A stretch of DNA of 64,000 bases from RHLJ01 sp963974345 (GCA_963974345.1 CAXBBW010000001.1:310001-374000), one strand, 5' to 3'. Positions 8,127 to 18,295 are shown, counted from the first letter of the stretch. Notes: generated from the letters alone by a model not told the origin. Made by a program: numbers and translations.

Positions 8127-10721
8127 TTAAAACCCCGGTACCAACATCACCGCGTTTTGAAGCAATCTGGCTGGTCCAATCCAAAACATTCGGTATTGGG
8201 TGTTATCGGTTAAGAAAACAACTTTCCCTTGGCCCATTTCATGAACGGCTGCAAAAGCCATTCCTTCGGCATTTTTCTTGTTTTCATTAGAGGCATAACC
8301 CGAAGCCAATACATCTTCTTTTACATAATAGCCTACCGTACTGAATGCTGTATTTGGCTTCAATGCATTGGTGTTAAATTTGAGCGAATACAGCTTATCT
8401 TTCATTCCGAAAGCAAGTGGATGCGTATTATCGATCAAGCCTTTAAAAGCAGATCCTGGAATTCTCTTAAGTCCTGATGAGTCTTCTTGGTTCGCATATT
8501 TTGTGTAAGCGGCTGGATCGATATCCATTTCTTTATCTTTATCCTCTTCTACCTTAAATAGCTCTGCAAGTGTTATACCAGATTCATCTTTTGTTAACCA
8601 TGAAGCGCTTCCTTCTGTTGCAACTAACGTCCCTCCATTTCTAATCCAGGTTTTAAGGTCTTCTCTGTTGCTTTCATTAAAAACACGGTTTAATCCAAAA
8701 CCATTTGGCAGAATAATTACATCGTATTCGTTCCAACGAAGATTACCCGCTCTATCAGATCTTATTCTAGAAATACCGAACTCGGTAAATTGGTCAAATA
8801 AAAACCAAATCTGACCAGCAGTATATGAACTAAATCCTGAGTCAATCATTAGACCCACTTTTGGTTCTTTAACAGGACGGTTACTTACATTTCCAAGATC
8901 GTTTCCGGTATCCATTCTTCCAGTATCGAAACCTTTTATCTCAACGTCGGCATATTCAGCTATGCTTTTCATGTCTTTATGAATTGATGCTTCTTTATCT
9001 TTATTCCTACCTAATAAAACAACTAAACTACCAGCTGAATAACTTTCTCCATCCTTAGAAAACATAGTTTCTGCTGAACGAATTTTATATCCATGTTTCC
9101 AAAGCTGAGCTAATGCTTTTGGTGCATTTCGTTGCTCCCAATCTACCACATATGCATAGGTTGCATTTCCATCTTCTACCCCTTCTGAGTATGCTAACTC
9201 ATTTGAAAGTTTAGTAGTACCAACTCCAATGTTAGAAGTTGTCCATGCAGCATCTAAATTATAAGCTAATGGGACTGACCAAGTACTCATGTCATACATA
9301 ACTGAATCTTTGATTTCGAGTTGCCTTCTCATCAAGGTATTGATGAACAAATGCGCCGGTTGATCGGTTTTGATTATGAAATCTCCTTTCGAGAATTTTC
9401 TAGACGATGAACTGCCATCCCAATAACTCATTGCATTTCGGATCGTAAAATCTTCTGATGCTTGCTCAACTTCTACACCGTGTTTCATCATTACATTCAA
9501 AATATCGTACGTATAATCTTTGGTGTTATTTGGAAGAACATATGCTTTAGTATTCCCTTTTTGAGTTCCCTGAGCTCTCGCAGCTTGGAAGTATTCTATC
9601 AAATCTTCCCGGTTTTCTACAGAAGTTTTAACGATTGAAATTCCGTTTTTGTAGTGATCAAACACTCGCTGTCTTAAGGTAAGCACATATCCGTCTTCAG
9701 TTTCTACTGCCCGACCACCCATACTATGACCGCCTTGCTCTGCTAGCATTCCTATCCCGCCCATAATACTTGGGTATGATGAGCCATATCCTGGGTAGAA
9801 GAAATCGAAACGATCTCGGGTTTGAAAATTTACTTGAGCCTTATCGAACTCAGCGATAGCTCCTCTCCCAAATACATCCGCCCAGTTTTCATAATCTTCA
9901 GGTAATTCGTGATTCCGTGGAGTAGTACCAGGCATTGTAAAATAATTATTGTTAAAACCTTGCTCATGAAAATCGATATGTACTTGTGGCATCCATCTTT
10001 GATAGACATTAATCCGTCCTCTTGATTCTGGGTGTACTAACCAAACCCAGTCTCGGTTCAAATCGAACCAATAGTGATTCGTTCTTCCACCCGGCCAAAT
10101 TTCGTCATGTTCAAGATCTTCATAATTCGTGTTTAAGACATTAGCCTGACTACTTTTGTACCAATACACATATCTATCTCTTCCATCTGGATTTATCATT
10201 GGGTCAATAATAACAACCGAATTCTCTAACATATTTTCAGTACCTGAATCCGTTCCTGCAACTAAGCGGTAAGCTGTTTGCATTGCTGCCTCACTACTCG
10301 AAGGTTCATTACCATGCACATTGTAACTCATCCAAACCACTATGGGTTCTTCCCCTACTCTTACTGATCCAGGATCGTTTGCAATCTTTAAGTTATTCTC
10401 TTTAATGCTTTCAATATTTGCCTGATTCGTTTCAGAAGTTATAATTGCATAATTAACAGACCTATTTTCATATGTTCGTGCATATTCTTGAAAAGTGATT
10501 TTATCAGATAGCTCTGCCAATCGCTCGAAATAAGCCATTATTTGATGATGAAAAGTGTACTCATCGCCCAATTCATAACCCAAAAACTCAGCAGGTGATG
10601 GAATAGATAAATCATAAGGGATATCAGAATCGAATCGAAAACGATCTATGGCTTCCTGAGTTTGAGCAGAAGCCGAAATAGAAATGAATATTGATACAAA
10701 AATTAGTGAAATTTTTTTCAT
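8127..10721 (-). CDS. Exported M14-family zinc carboxypeptidase
   Basis: The 864-residue protein has a signal peptide (first 19 residues, ending SASA). The M14 domain follows with the zinc motif HxxE in YNVHGNEPSSSEA near residue 135. Downstream are NPDGRDRYVYW and FDLNRDWVW, then QVHIDFHEQG, which carries the third ligand histidine. GMLAEQGGH is a plausible site for the catalytic glutamate. The C-terminal third resembles a class I glutamine-amidotransferase-like fold (YDVIILPNGFG, then GGTLVATEG), seen in long Bacteroidota M14 proteins. It should cleave C-terminal residues from peptides in the periplasm. The gene starts 83 bases after the DUF5916 gene on the same strand, so a two-gene transcript is likely. 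Confidence 0.88.
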   Translation of the reverse strand: MKKISLIFVSIFISISASAQTQEAIDRFRFDSDIPYDLSIPSPAEFLGYELGDEYTFHHQIMAYFERLAELSDKITFQEYARTYENRSVNYAIITSETNQANIESIKENNLKIANDPGSVRVGEEPIVVWMSYNVHGNEPSSSEAAMQTAYRLVAGTDSGTENMLENSVVIIDPMINPDGRDRYVYWYKSSQANVLNTNYEDLEHDEIWPGGRTNHYWFDLNRDWVWLVHPESRGRINVYQRWMPQVHIDFHEQGFNNNYFTMPGTTPRNHELPEDYENWADVFGRGAIAEFDKAQVNFQTRDRFDFFYPGYGSSYPSIMGGIGMLAEQGGHSMGGRAVETEDGYVLTLRQRVFDHYKNGISIVKTSVENREDLIEYFQAARAQGTQKGNTKAYVLPNNTKDYTYDILNVMMKHGVEVEQASEDFTIRNAMSYWDGSSSSRKFSKGDFIIKTDQPAHLFINTLMRRQLEIKDSVMYDMSTWSVPLAYNLDAAWTTSNIGVGTTKLSNELAYSEGVEDGNATYAYVVDWEQRNAPKALAQLWKHGYKIRSAETMFSKDGESYSAGSLVVLLGRNKDKEASIHKDMKSIAEYADVEIKGFDTGRMDTGNDLGNVSNRPVKEPKVGLMIDSGFSSYTAGQIWFLFDQFTEFGISRIRSDRAGNLRWNEYDVIILPNGFGLNRVFNESNREDLKTWIRNGGTLVATEGSASWLTKDESGITLAELFKVEEDKDKEMDIDPAAYTKYANQEDSSGLKRIPGSAFKGLIDNTHPLAFGMKDKLYSLKFNTNALKPNTAFSTVGYYVKEDVLASGYASNENKKNAEGMAFAAVHEMGQGKVVFLTDNTQYRMFWIGPARLLQNAVMLVPGF

Positions 10722-10804
10722 AGCATAATTGGTTTTGAATTACAGTTAGGCTAAGGAAAAAATCAGTAAAATGGAGTAAATAATTAAAATGAAGCTTTAG
10801 CGAA

Positions 10805-13042
10805 TTAAAAAGTAAACGTATGATTATACTTGATAAGAATAGACCTACTTTGAACAAAGGGTAGATCAGGTAATCCTCTATTAAATTGATCTCTTTCTGT
10901 GTAAGCTTGTTCGTTTATAACTAGCCATAAATCTCTTCCTTCACTAAAATTATATCGGAACCTGAAATTTGCACCTACTAGCTCGTCAACATTGCTGTAT
11001 TGTACAAAAGCGCTAGTTGAAACCTTCTTATTAAAAGCATATTGACCTCTTATCTGAGCTAAATGTGCCGTAAAATCAGTGGTACTTCTTCCTAGAATTT
11101 CAGGAAAACTAAGTTTAGTTATTTGATAACTACCACCAAACTCAAAATGAATATTTGCAACTACTTTTGGCTCAATTACAAATTGAGTTCTTGAACCATC
11201 GTAAAAAGAACCAAATTCAGCGCTTAAATTTGTTCTTAGTTTTCTGCTATTTGGAGAGCTGTAACTAATCTTGCTCTCGTAGAAATTATAATCATCAACA
11301 GGTATATAAATTTGTCTTAGAAGATTAAATTCTTCGTTTGGCAAAAGATGCTCCTGAAGTAATCCCGTTTCAAGTTCTAAAGATCCTAAAATCTTGAAAT
11401 CAGTATTCCATTGAAGATTTATGAATCTACTTCTTAAATCTAAAGTCTCGTTTTCAGAAATATTATAGCTCCCAATGTTTACCGAGTGTTGACGATATAT
11501 CGAGTTTTCTTGTCCTAACCAACCATACCCTACACGATAAAAATAGTCTGAGGTATTATTAGTTCTATAGAATCCTATTCCTGGCTCAAAATCTGCACCT
11601 GATCTATTAATGAAAAAGCGATAATAAAGACCTATTGAAGCCCTTCTTTGCCAGGTAATCCTGAAAATGCTATTGTCTTCAAAATTATATTTAGTCGCTT
11701 CTGGAACTTGGTCATCAATTGTTTGACTAACTCTCATTTCTATGAAGTCATCTCCAAAAATATTCAAATCAGTATCTAGCCCAAATGCCAAGTTACTGCT
11801 ACCATCTAATCCAATTCTACTAGTAAATATTCCTCCAAGGTATGAACTAGCGTTCAATACATTTTTCTTTAGCCTCAATACATTAAAATTTTCGGAATCG
11901 AGGTTACCACTTTCAGCAGTTTGTAGGTTGATGAAACCTACATCTAAATTATTAATACGGCCAGTAAGCCTCGCTCCTCCTAAAATTCTTACTGGGTTTC
12001 CGGAATTATCTAATCCAATCCTTCTACTATAGAACACTCTCGTGTTTCCAAAATTGAAATCGAAAAGCCCTGATCTTTGCTGGAAAAATTGACGCTTCTC
12101 GGGAAACGATAATGAAAAGCGCGTTAAATTTAATTGCTGATCATCCGCTTCTACTTGAGCAAAGTCAGTGTTAACAGTAACATCTAGTGTTAGATTTGAG
12201 GTAACGTTATACTTTAGATCAAAACCAGCTTCAAACTTAGTATCGTCACTGTAGTTATACCTACTTGAATCAGATAAAAGTTCATTTGACCTTGTAAAAC
12301 CCGATAAACCATATGGAGTAAAATAGACTGGTCGCTTTGAATCTACTCCTGAAATAATTACATCCTGAGCCTGAGAAGGTTTAATATTGCCTTGCTCCCA
12401 ATTTGGTGGAATATCTGGAAAGATATGTCTCTCGTTATGGAAAGCTATCCATCGATAAACAATCAAGCCCATTTCAGCCACTCCTTCCGAACTTTGAAAA
12501 CCTATACTAGAAAATGGAATTCTCATTTCTACGAACCACCCTTTTTCGTTCTGAGTAGTTGCTACATCCCAAAAAGTATTCCAACTGGAGTTAACTGGGT
12601 TTGAACCAGCTATGGAATTTGCATCATTTGAAATTGAATGATCAAATCGTACTCCTGCAGGATTGGTAAAAAACCTGAGCGCATTTTGATCATCATTGAA
12701 TGGATCTATTATAATTGCAAAAACATCATCACCGCTGTATCTATCGCGATATAAACTATTTGAAGCGATTGTTGATGCATCATTTGTAAACATTTTACCA
12801 GCTACATACAAGAATTCATCATCATACGTCACTCTTATGTCAGTTTCTTCACTCAAATTACCTAAGTAAACAGGCTCATATTGAGTAATAAAAAAGGGAG
12901 GAATAGATTCCCAAATTTCTTCATCAATTATCCCATCTAAGGTTATAGGGGTAGTTGTTTTAACTAGCTTAAGACTATTTTGAGCAAACAGATTCAATGA
13001 ACAAAACAAAAAAACAAAAAAAAGACTGAATTCCTTCAACAT
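10805..13042 (-). CDS. CBM9-like / DUF5916 outer-membrane protein
   Basis: The 745-residue protein begins with a signal peptide ending NLFAQ. Residues about 25-210 form a family-9 carbohydrate-binding-like domain, with the opening TPITLDGIIDEEIWESIPPF typical of it. The rest is rich in amphipathic strands and matches the DUF5916 barrel region, with the marker FSLSFPEKRQFFQQ near residue 300. The C-terminus ends in alternating aromatic residues (YNHTFTF), consistent with outer-membrane insertion. Such proteins are widespread in Bacteroidota and lack a proven role; binding or uptake of a glycan or peptide is conjecture. The M14 gene follows on the same strand, which may link it to peptide use. 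Confidence 0.82.
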   Translation of the reverse strand: MLKEFSLFFVFLFCSLNLFAQNSLKLVKTTTPITLDGIIDEEIWESIPPFFITQYEPVYLGNLSEETDIRVTYDDEFLYVAGKMFTNDASTIASNSLYRDRYSGDDVFAIIIDPFNDDQNALRFFTNPAGVRFDHSISNDANSIAGSNPVNSSWNTFWDVATTQNEKGWFVEMRIPFSSIGFQSSEGVAEMGLIVYRWIAFHNERHIFPDIPPNWEQGNIKPSQAQDVIISGVDSKRPVYFTPYGLSGFTRSNELLSDSSRYNYSDDTKFEAGFDLKYNVTSNLTLDVTVNTDFAQVEADDQQLNLTRFSLSFPEKRQFFQQRSGLFDFNFGNTRVFYSRRIGLDNSGNPVRILGGARLTGRINNLDVGFINLQTAESGNLDSENFNVLRLKKNVLNASSYLGGIFTSRIGLDGSSNLAFGLDTDLNIFGDDFIEMRVSQTIDDQVPEATKYNFEDNSIFRITWQRRASIGLYYRFFINRSGADFEPGIGFYRTNNTSDYFYRVGYGWLGQENSIYRQHSVNIGSYNISENETLDLRSRFINLQWNTDFKILGSLELETGLLQEHLLPNEEFNLLRQIYIPVDDYNFYESKISYSSPNSRKLRTNLSAEFGSFYDGSRTQFVIEPKVVANIHFEFGGSYQITKLSFPEILGRSTTDFTAHLAQIRGQYAFNKKVSTSAFVQYSNVDELVGANFRFRYNFSEGRDLWLVINEQAYTERDQFNRGLPDLPFVQSRSILIKYNHTFTF

Positions 13043-13133
13043 TATAAAATCTAAAATAAATGGGTTTATTTATAAGACATTTATCAAGATAGAATCCCCT
13101 ATACTTCTTATGTTTATTAAACTAATTTTTTGA

Positions 13134-14087
13134 ATGAATCTATTGACCATTCCCACATTAGCTGATATTAAAAAAGCGCATAAAGTTATTAAACCTTATG
13201 CACGTTACACCCCGGTTCTTCGAAGTGAACATGTAAACGAAAGAACCAACTCGGATGTTTTTTTTAAATGTGAAAACTTTCAAAAAGTTGGTGCGTTCAA
13301 ATTTCGAGGCGCATGCAATGCCGTGTTAACTCTAACTAAAAGCCAAGCGGAAAATGGAGTAGCTACTCATTCATCAGGAAATCATGCCCAAGCCTTGGCT
13401 TTATCAGCAAGAATAAAGGGAATTCCCGCTTATGTTGTAATGCCTGAGAATGCACCTAAAGTAAAGGTCGAAGCTGTTCGAAACTATGGTGCTGAAATTA
13501 CTTTTTGTGAGTCTACATTGGAGAGTCGTGAAAGTACTTTATTGGAAGTCGTAAAAAGAACAAGTGCAACAATTATTCATCCTTATAACGATTCTAGAAT
13601 TGTAGCAGGACAAGGAACATCAGCTTTAGAATTTCTGGAAACCAATCCCGATTTAGATATTATTCTTACCCCTGTAGGTGGCGGTGGATTACTTAGTGGG
13701 ACTGCTCTTTCAGTGAAGTCTATTAAGCCATCAATAAAAGTAATTGGAACTGAACCAGAACAGGCAAATGACGCTTATAAATCGTTCAAAGCTGGAAAAC
13801 TCATTCCTGCTTATAGTACAAATACAATTGCAGATGGACTCCGAACTTCACTTGGTGAACTTCCCTTTACCATAATTAAAGCCAATGTCGATGATATTGT
13901 TACGGTAAGTGAAGAAGCTATCATTTTAGCGATGCGATACATTTGGGAACGTCTCAATATAATTATCGAACCTTCTTGTGCAGTACCAATAGCAGCCATA
14001 TTTGAAGGCAAAGTTGATGTTATTGGAAAGAAAGTGGGTATTATTATTACTGGGGGAAATGTAGATTTAGATAATCTACCTTGGTAA
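13134..14087 (+). CDS. Threonine/serine dehydratase, serine-racemase-like
   Basis: This 317-residue PLP enzyme belongs to fold type II. The Schiff-base lysine lies in KVGAFKFRGA near residue 53, the SSGNHAQ loop near 80 binds the substrate carboxylate, and VGGGGLLSG near 180 grips the cofactor phosphate. It lacks the C-terminal ACT regulatory domain of biosynthetic IlvA, so the length fits catabolic threonine dehydratase or serine racemase. The reaction would be deamination of L-threonine or L-serine to the 2-oxo acid, or serine racemisation; sequence alone does not decide. The gene is a single unit, divergent from the DUF5916 gene and closed by a strong terminator. Confidence 0.88.
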   Translation: MNLLTIPTLADIKKAHKVIKPYARYTPVLRSEHVNERTNSDVFFKCENFQKVGAFKFRGACNAVLTLTKSQAENGVATHSSGNHAQALALSARIKGIPAYVVMPENAPKVKVEAVRNYGAEITFCESTLESRESTLLEVVKRTSATIIHPYNDSRIVAGQGTSALEFLETNPDLDIILTPVGGGGLLSGTALSVKSIKPSIKVIGTEPEQANDAYKSFKAGKLIPAYSTNTIADGLRTSLGELPFTIIKANVDDIVTVSEEAIILAMRYIWERLNIIIEPSCAVPIAAIFEGKVDVIGKKVGIIITGGNVDLDNLPW

Positions 14088-14090
14088 TAA

Positions 14091-14126
14091 AAAGCCTTTC
14101 CTAATTTCTCAAGAAAGGCTTTCTAA
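14091..14126. terminator. Bidirectional rho-independent terminator
   Basis: A perfect 10-base inverted repeat (AAAGCCTTTC at 14091-14100, GAAAGGCTTT at 14113-14122) with a 12-base loop sits between two convergent genes, with A and T tracts beside the stem. Confidence 0.85.
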
Positions 14127-14139
14127 AAAATAAGACAAA

Positions 14140-16449
14140 CTACTTAGTAAGCTCTATCTCAACCTGTTGAACATCATTTGAGTTTGTACCTACCATTAAA
14201 CTAAACATTCCTGGCTCAGCCTTAAACTTCTCATCAGCAGCATAAAATGCAAGCGTTTCCCAATTTATTGAGAATGTAATTTTCTTAGTTTCACCTGCAT
14301 TAATCATAACTTTTTCAAAGCCTTTTAACTCTTTTATAGGACGCATCGCACTAGCGAAATGATCTCGGATATAAAATTGAACCACTTCTTCACCTGCTAC
14401 AGATCCTGTATTCTTCACATCCACGGTCAACTCTAGAGTTTCATTCATGGAAATTGATTTTTTACTCACTTTGATGTTTGAATATTCAAAATCAGTATAG
14501 CTTAATCCATATCCGAAAATGAACTGAGGGCTATTTTGTATGTCGTTGAAATGACTCCAAAAAACTGAGCCATCATCACCTGGACCTGGAGCAGGACGAC
14601 CTGGACTTCTAAAGTTATAATAGATTGGAATTTGTCCAACATCACGAGGTATTGAAATAGGTAATTTTCCTGATGGATTATACTTACCAAAAATTACATC
14701 TGCTATTGCATTACCTGCTTCTGAACCTAAGTGCCAAGTATATAAAAGTGCTGAAGCCTCTTCATAAAGTTCAGGTTCTACGATAGGTCTTCCAGCCATT
14801 AGCACAGTAATAACATTATCATTAACCGCGCTAACCTTTTTAAATAGCTCTAATTGACGTCCTTTAAGGCTAATATCTACTTGACTTCTACCTTCACCTG
14901 TTTGAAGAGCTTTTTCACCTATTACCATTATTACAACATCTGCATCTTTTGCATTGTTAATTGCTTCCTCAAATCCTGAGCCATCATCTTCAGGAAAAGT
15001 TAAGCCTCTAGAGAATGCTCCGTTATCGACAGAAAGTGTGTATCCTTCTGAAAATGTCACTTCAACATTTGAACCTACTGCAGTTTCAATCCCTTCAAGT
15101 AGTGATACTGCAGAATTCGATTCACCTCTTCCTCTCCAGTTTCCTAAAGGGGAATCCTTATCGTTAGCAAGGTGACCGATTACTGCAATTTTCGGAGTAC
15201 TTGCTGCTAGTGGAAGCTGGTCTTGATCATTTTTTAGTAAAACTATTGAACGTTTTGCAACATCTCTTGCAATGGCTCTATGCTCATTGGTATAAATATT
15301 TTGTTCCTCTCTTTCTGTATCAGAATATTGATATGGATCGTCAAAAAGTCCTAAAAGAAATTTTACTCTTAATACACGACGAACTGCTTCGTCAACTATT
15401 GAAATATCAACTTCACCTGATTCAACTAGTTCTTTTAGATAAGTTTGATAAGCTTCAGATTCCATATCCATATCATTACCACTAGTAATAGCATGATAAG
15501 CTGCTTGTTTTAAATCTTTAGAATATCCATGATTAATCATCTGACGAATTGAACCCCAGTCTGAAATAATAAACCCGTTAAATCCCCATCCCTCTTTTAA
15601 TATGGTTCTCTGTAAATAGTAATCGCCATTTGCAGGAATCCCATTTAAATCATTAAAGGAGTTCATAAAGGTTCCTACACCAGATTTAGCCAATGCTTCA
15701 AATGGAGGAAGAATGATATTGAGCAAAGTATTTTTACCAACATCAACGGTGTTATAATCTCTTCCAGACTCTGAGAACGCATAACCCGCAAAATGTTTAG
15801 CGGTTGCCAATATTGAGGTAGGCTGAGATAAATCTGATGTTTGAAAACCTTGTACACGAGCAACTGCCATTTTTGAACCTAAATATGGATCTTCACCAGA
15901 TCCTTCCATTACTCTTCCCCAACGAGCGTCTCGGCCTACATCAACCATAGGAGCAAAAGTCCAATTAATACCGGCTGCAGATGCTTCAATAGCTGCTACT
16001 CTTGCTGATTGTTCTACGGCGTTTAAATCCCAACTGGCAGCTTCGCCTAATGGAATTGGGAAAATGGTTTTAAAGCCGTGAATAACATCAAAACCAAAGA
16101 TCAGTGGTATACCTAAACGACTATTTTCAACGGCAAGCTTTTGTGCTTCATATGTGGCTTCTGCACCAACTACATTAAGTAAAGAACCTACTCCACCATT
16201 TTTTAGGAGCTGGGCTCGTGCTTCTGCATATTCATTATCCTCCGGAACAGGACCTGTAAAATCCCAACTCCCATTATGTTGGTTAAGTTGACCAATTTTT
16301 TCATCTAGTGTCATTAATGCCAGAACACTATCCACTTTTTGTTCAATATCGGGTTTCATGAGTTTGTTTTGAGCAAATAAAAAAGTTGATAAAAATACAG
16401 CAATAAAAAAACTCAGGACTCCAATTAGATTATATCTAAAACTATTCAT
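14140..16449 (-). CDS. bglX: GH3 beta-glucosidase, BglX type, exported
   Basis: The 769-residue protein has an N-terminal signal sequence ending TFLFAQ. It carries the full GH3 layout: a TIM-barrel domain with KHFAGYAFSESGRDYN, the nucleophile aspartate in GFIISDWGSI near residue 305, an alpha/beta sandwich domain, and a C-terminal fibronectin-III-like domain from about residue 660. Length and order match periplasmic BglX. It releases glucose from beta-linked oligosaccharides and would suit the products of the GH81 enzyme encoded about 6 kb away. It is transcribed alone, divergent from the repeat-protein cluster with 184 bases between the starts. Confidence 0.93.
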   Translation of the reverse strand: MNSFRYNLIGVLSFFIAVFLSTFLFAQNKLMKPDIEQKVDSVLALMTLDEKIGQLNQHNGSWDFTGPVPEDNEYAEARAQLLKNGGVGSLLNVVGAEATYEAQKLAVENSRLGIPLIFGFDVIHGFKTIFPIPLGEAASWDLNAVEQSARVAAIEASAAGINWTFAPMVDVGRDARWGRVMEGSGEDPYLGSKMAVARVQGFQTSDLSQPTSILATAKHFAGYAFSESGRDYNTVDVGKNTLLNIILPPFEALAKSGVGTFMNSFNDLNGIPANGDYYLQRTILKEGWGFNGFIISDWGSIRQMINHGYSKDLKQAAYHAITSGNDMDMESEAYQTYLKELVESGEVDISIVDEAVRRVLRVKFLLGLFDDPYQYSDTEREEQNIYTNEHRAIARDVAKRSIVLLKNDQDQLPLAASTPKIAVIGHLANDKDSPLGNWRGRGESNSAVSLLEGIETAVGSNVEVTFSEGYTLSVDNGAFSRGLTFPEDDGSGFEEAINNAKDADVVIMVIGEKALQTGEGRSQVDISLKGRQLELFKKVSAVNDNVITVLMAGRPIVEPELYEEASALLYTWHLGSEAGNAIADVIFGKYNPSGKLPISIPRDVGQIPIYYNFRSPGRPAPGPGDDGSVFWSHFNDIQNSPQFIFGYGLSYTDFEYSNIKVSKKSISMNETLELTVDVKNTGSVAGEEVVQFYIRDHFASAMRPIKELKGFEKVMINAGETKKITFSINWETLAFYAADEKFKAEPGMFSLMVGTNSNDVQQVEIELTK

Positions 16450-16633
16450 TTGACTAGGTTGGTTTAATTTTTATTCTAATGATTTAAAATAAGTTTTTTG
16501 ATTCAAAATAAACGTACTAATTCTTCTAAATCTTGTTTTATCTCCAATCGATTTTAAGATATCACTAAGACCTTCGAGTATTTTATTGAAACAAAGAAGA
16601 CTGATTATTCGTCTTTCAATAAAACTTTTCAAT

Positions 16634-17536
16634 ATGGCAAAACAAGGCACATCCGATAAACAATCTCTTCGCAACGATCTTGATCCAGACTTTGATCTGG
16701 ATGAGTATATTGATGACCAAGCTTATTTTGGTCAAAATAATTCTAAAGTAACTGATCGTGAGTTCAAAGAAGAGCGCTCAGATTTAATTAAGCACTCCCT
16801 GTTAGTAGTAGCTGTAATTTCTACTATTTTTTTATGGTCTTTTGATTGGAGTCCACGAAATGCATACAACTATTTCTTTGCAGGGGAGTCTCCTGTTTTT
16901 GTTTTTGAAGAAGGAGGGCAGGCTTCTACTCAAGATTTTGAATTTTCTGAAGCTCCCGAATTCAATTCGCAACAATCACTTTCAGCTACCGACTATTTAG
17001 TTGAGCTAAGAGATAAAGGTCTTCTTGGTGAAGGTAAACTCTCTACTTTTGATGCTCGAGAACTATACGGTTCAGATGTTCCAATTTCTTACCTAGTGTT
17101 GTTGAACGAAGCTAATTTTCTTGATAATTTTTCTTTTGTAGATATTACCGAGTTCTATGAAAACCGAGTTCCAATAGAATATCTAGAATCTTTGAATAGA
17201 GCAGGTTATTTAGATCAATTATCTTTTGTTGATATTACGGAGTTCTATGAGAATAATGTCCCGATCCAGTATCTAAATAGGCTAAATGATATTGGTATTC
17301 TAAGCAAACTTTCATTCGTAGATATAACCGAGTTTTATAGTAGTCAAGTTTCTATTGATTATCTGAGGGCTCTTGAAAATAATGGATTTATTGAAACACT
17401 TTCTTTTGTAGATATCACTGAATTTTATGAAAACGGTGTTACAATAAAATTTTTGAATGACCTTAAATCAAAGGGTTTAATCGATGAACTTAGCTTTGTC
17501 GATATTGTCGATTTGTACAAAGCTGAAGCAAATTAA
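16634..17536 (+). CDS. Membrane-anchored 30-residue-repeat protein, paralogue 1 (5 full repeats)
   Basis: I do not recognise a named family. The 300-residue protein starts with a hydrophilic segment carrying DPDFDLDEYI (about residues 17-26). A basic stretch and a single membrane helix follow (about 55-70), ending in FDWSPRNAYNYFF, then an acidic linker. The C-terminal 180 residues hold five tandem 30-residue units (17042-17491), most opening SFVDITEFYE and continuing VPIEYL...LN.AGYLDQ, with half-units before and after. An upstream TTG at 16586 in the same frame would add 16 residues. I chose the ATG at 16634 because all four paralogues begin with Met, a short polar stretch and then the motif. 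The repeats resemble the GVTPEFIREL-type units at the C-termini of some M56/BlaR1-like proteins, but no peptidase is present. Confidence 0.8.
   Translation: MAKQGTSDKQSLRNDLDPDFDLDEYIDDQAYFGQNNSKVTDREFKEERSDLIKHSLLVVAVISTIFLWSFDWSPRNAYNYFFAGESPVFVFEEGGQASTQDFEFSEAPEFNSQQSLSATDYLVELRDKGLLGEGKLSTFDARELYGSDVPISYLVLLNEANFLDNFSFVDITEFYENRVPIEYLESLNRAGYLDQLSFVDITEFYENNVPIQYLNRLNDIGILSKLSFVDITEFYSSQVSIDYLRALENNGFIETLSFVDITEFYENGVTIKFLNDLKSKGLIDELSFVDIVDLYKAEAN
17042..17533 (+). repeat. Tandem 90-base coding repeats in paralogue 1
   Basis: Five complete 90-base units start at 17042, 17132, 17222, 17312 and 17402, and a 42-base half-unit starts at 17492. The protein motif SFVDITEFY is kept in four of the five units, while codons vary freely (for example gta/gtt for Val, acc/acg/act for Thr). 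The array is therefore held by protein selection and is not a recent copy. Confidence 0.85.
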
Positions 17537-17548
17537 TACACCTTAATT

Positions 17549-18289
17549 ATGTCGAAACAACGAACCAATAATCCTGGAAGTATCACAGACCCTGATTTTA
17601 ACCTGGATGAATATCTTTCGGAACAAGCGGACCAAAATTATCAACAAAAAAATGATGACCAAGAAGTTGAGACTACCTCTTTTTCTAGAAACCTAATTCT
17701 CATTTGTGCATTAAGTGCCGCGGCTTTTCTTTGGTATTTTGATTGGAGTCCACGAAACGTATACAATTTCTTTTTTGCCGATGAGGTTACAACCTCTACT
17801 CGAGTGGGTGGTTTTAACATTCAGATCCCTCCCATTAATGTTGATATACCAGAAATAGATATCGACATACCAGAAATTAGAGTTGGAGAAGCGCAAACGG
17901 GTACATCTAACCTTGGCATAAGTTTTACGGATTATATGGCTGAGTTAAATGATTTAGGTTATCTAGATCAATTTGGAAGTTCCTCACTTTCTACTCTTTA
18001 CTCGAATAGTGTACCAGTTGAATATATTGATGGGCTCGGGAAAGCCGGAATTCTAGCCAATTTTGGGGGTACTTCAATTTCAACACTTTACTCCAACAAA
18101 GTTCCTTCTTCATTTATAGAAGAACTATCAAAAGAAGGTCTTATGGATAATTTTGGAAGTACTTCTATTTCAAGATTATACACGAATAATGTTCCCATAT
18201 CATTTATTAAAATACTAGAAGACCGTGGACTTCTGGATAATATGTCTTCACAATCTGTGGTAGACGCTTATAAACTCGACGGTGAATAA
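17549..18289 (+). CDS. Membrane-anchored 30-residue-repeat protein, paralogue 2 (3 full repeats)
   Basis: This 246-residue protein is a paralogue of its upstream neighbour, 12 bases away. It has the N-terminal motif DPDFNLDEYL (about residues 14-23), an acidic linker, a membrane helix at about 50-64, and FDWSPRNVYNFFF, almost identical to paralogue 1. A strand-like linker with repeated IPEIDIDIPEI follows. The tail has a leading half-unit (FTDYMAELNDLGYLDQ), three full 30-residue units (17972-18241) of the form FGSTSISTLYSN.VP..FI..L...GL.DN, and a terminal half-unit. The pattern predicts N-terminus inside and repeats outside the cytoplasmic membrane. Function unknown. Confidence 0.8.
   Translation: MSKQRTNNPGSITDPDFNLDEYLSEQADQNYQQKNDDQEVETTSFSRNLILICALSAAAFLWYFDWSPRNVYNFFFADEVTTSTRVGGFNIQIPPINVDIPEIDIDIPEIRVGEAQTGTSNLGISFTDYMAELNDLGYLDQFGSSSLSTLYSNSVPVEYIDGLGKAGILANFGGTSISTLYSNKVPSSFIEELSKEGLMDNFGSTSISRLYTNNVPISFIKILEDRGLLDNMSSQSVVDAYKLDGE
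17972..18286 (+). repeat. Tandem 90-base coding repeats in paralogue 2
   Basis: Three units start at 17972, 18062 and 18152, followed by a 45-base half-unit at 18242. The first half of each unit (S[IL]S.LY[ST]N) is homogenised within this gene and differs from that of its neighbours. Confidence 0.8.
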
Positions 18290-18295
18290 AATATT

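Noticed and set aside
16586..16633. TTG-started extension of the first repeat-protein gene
   Set aside because: It adds 16 residues that no paralogue has; the ATG at 16634 aligns with the starts of the other three genes.
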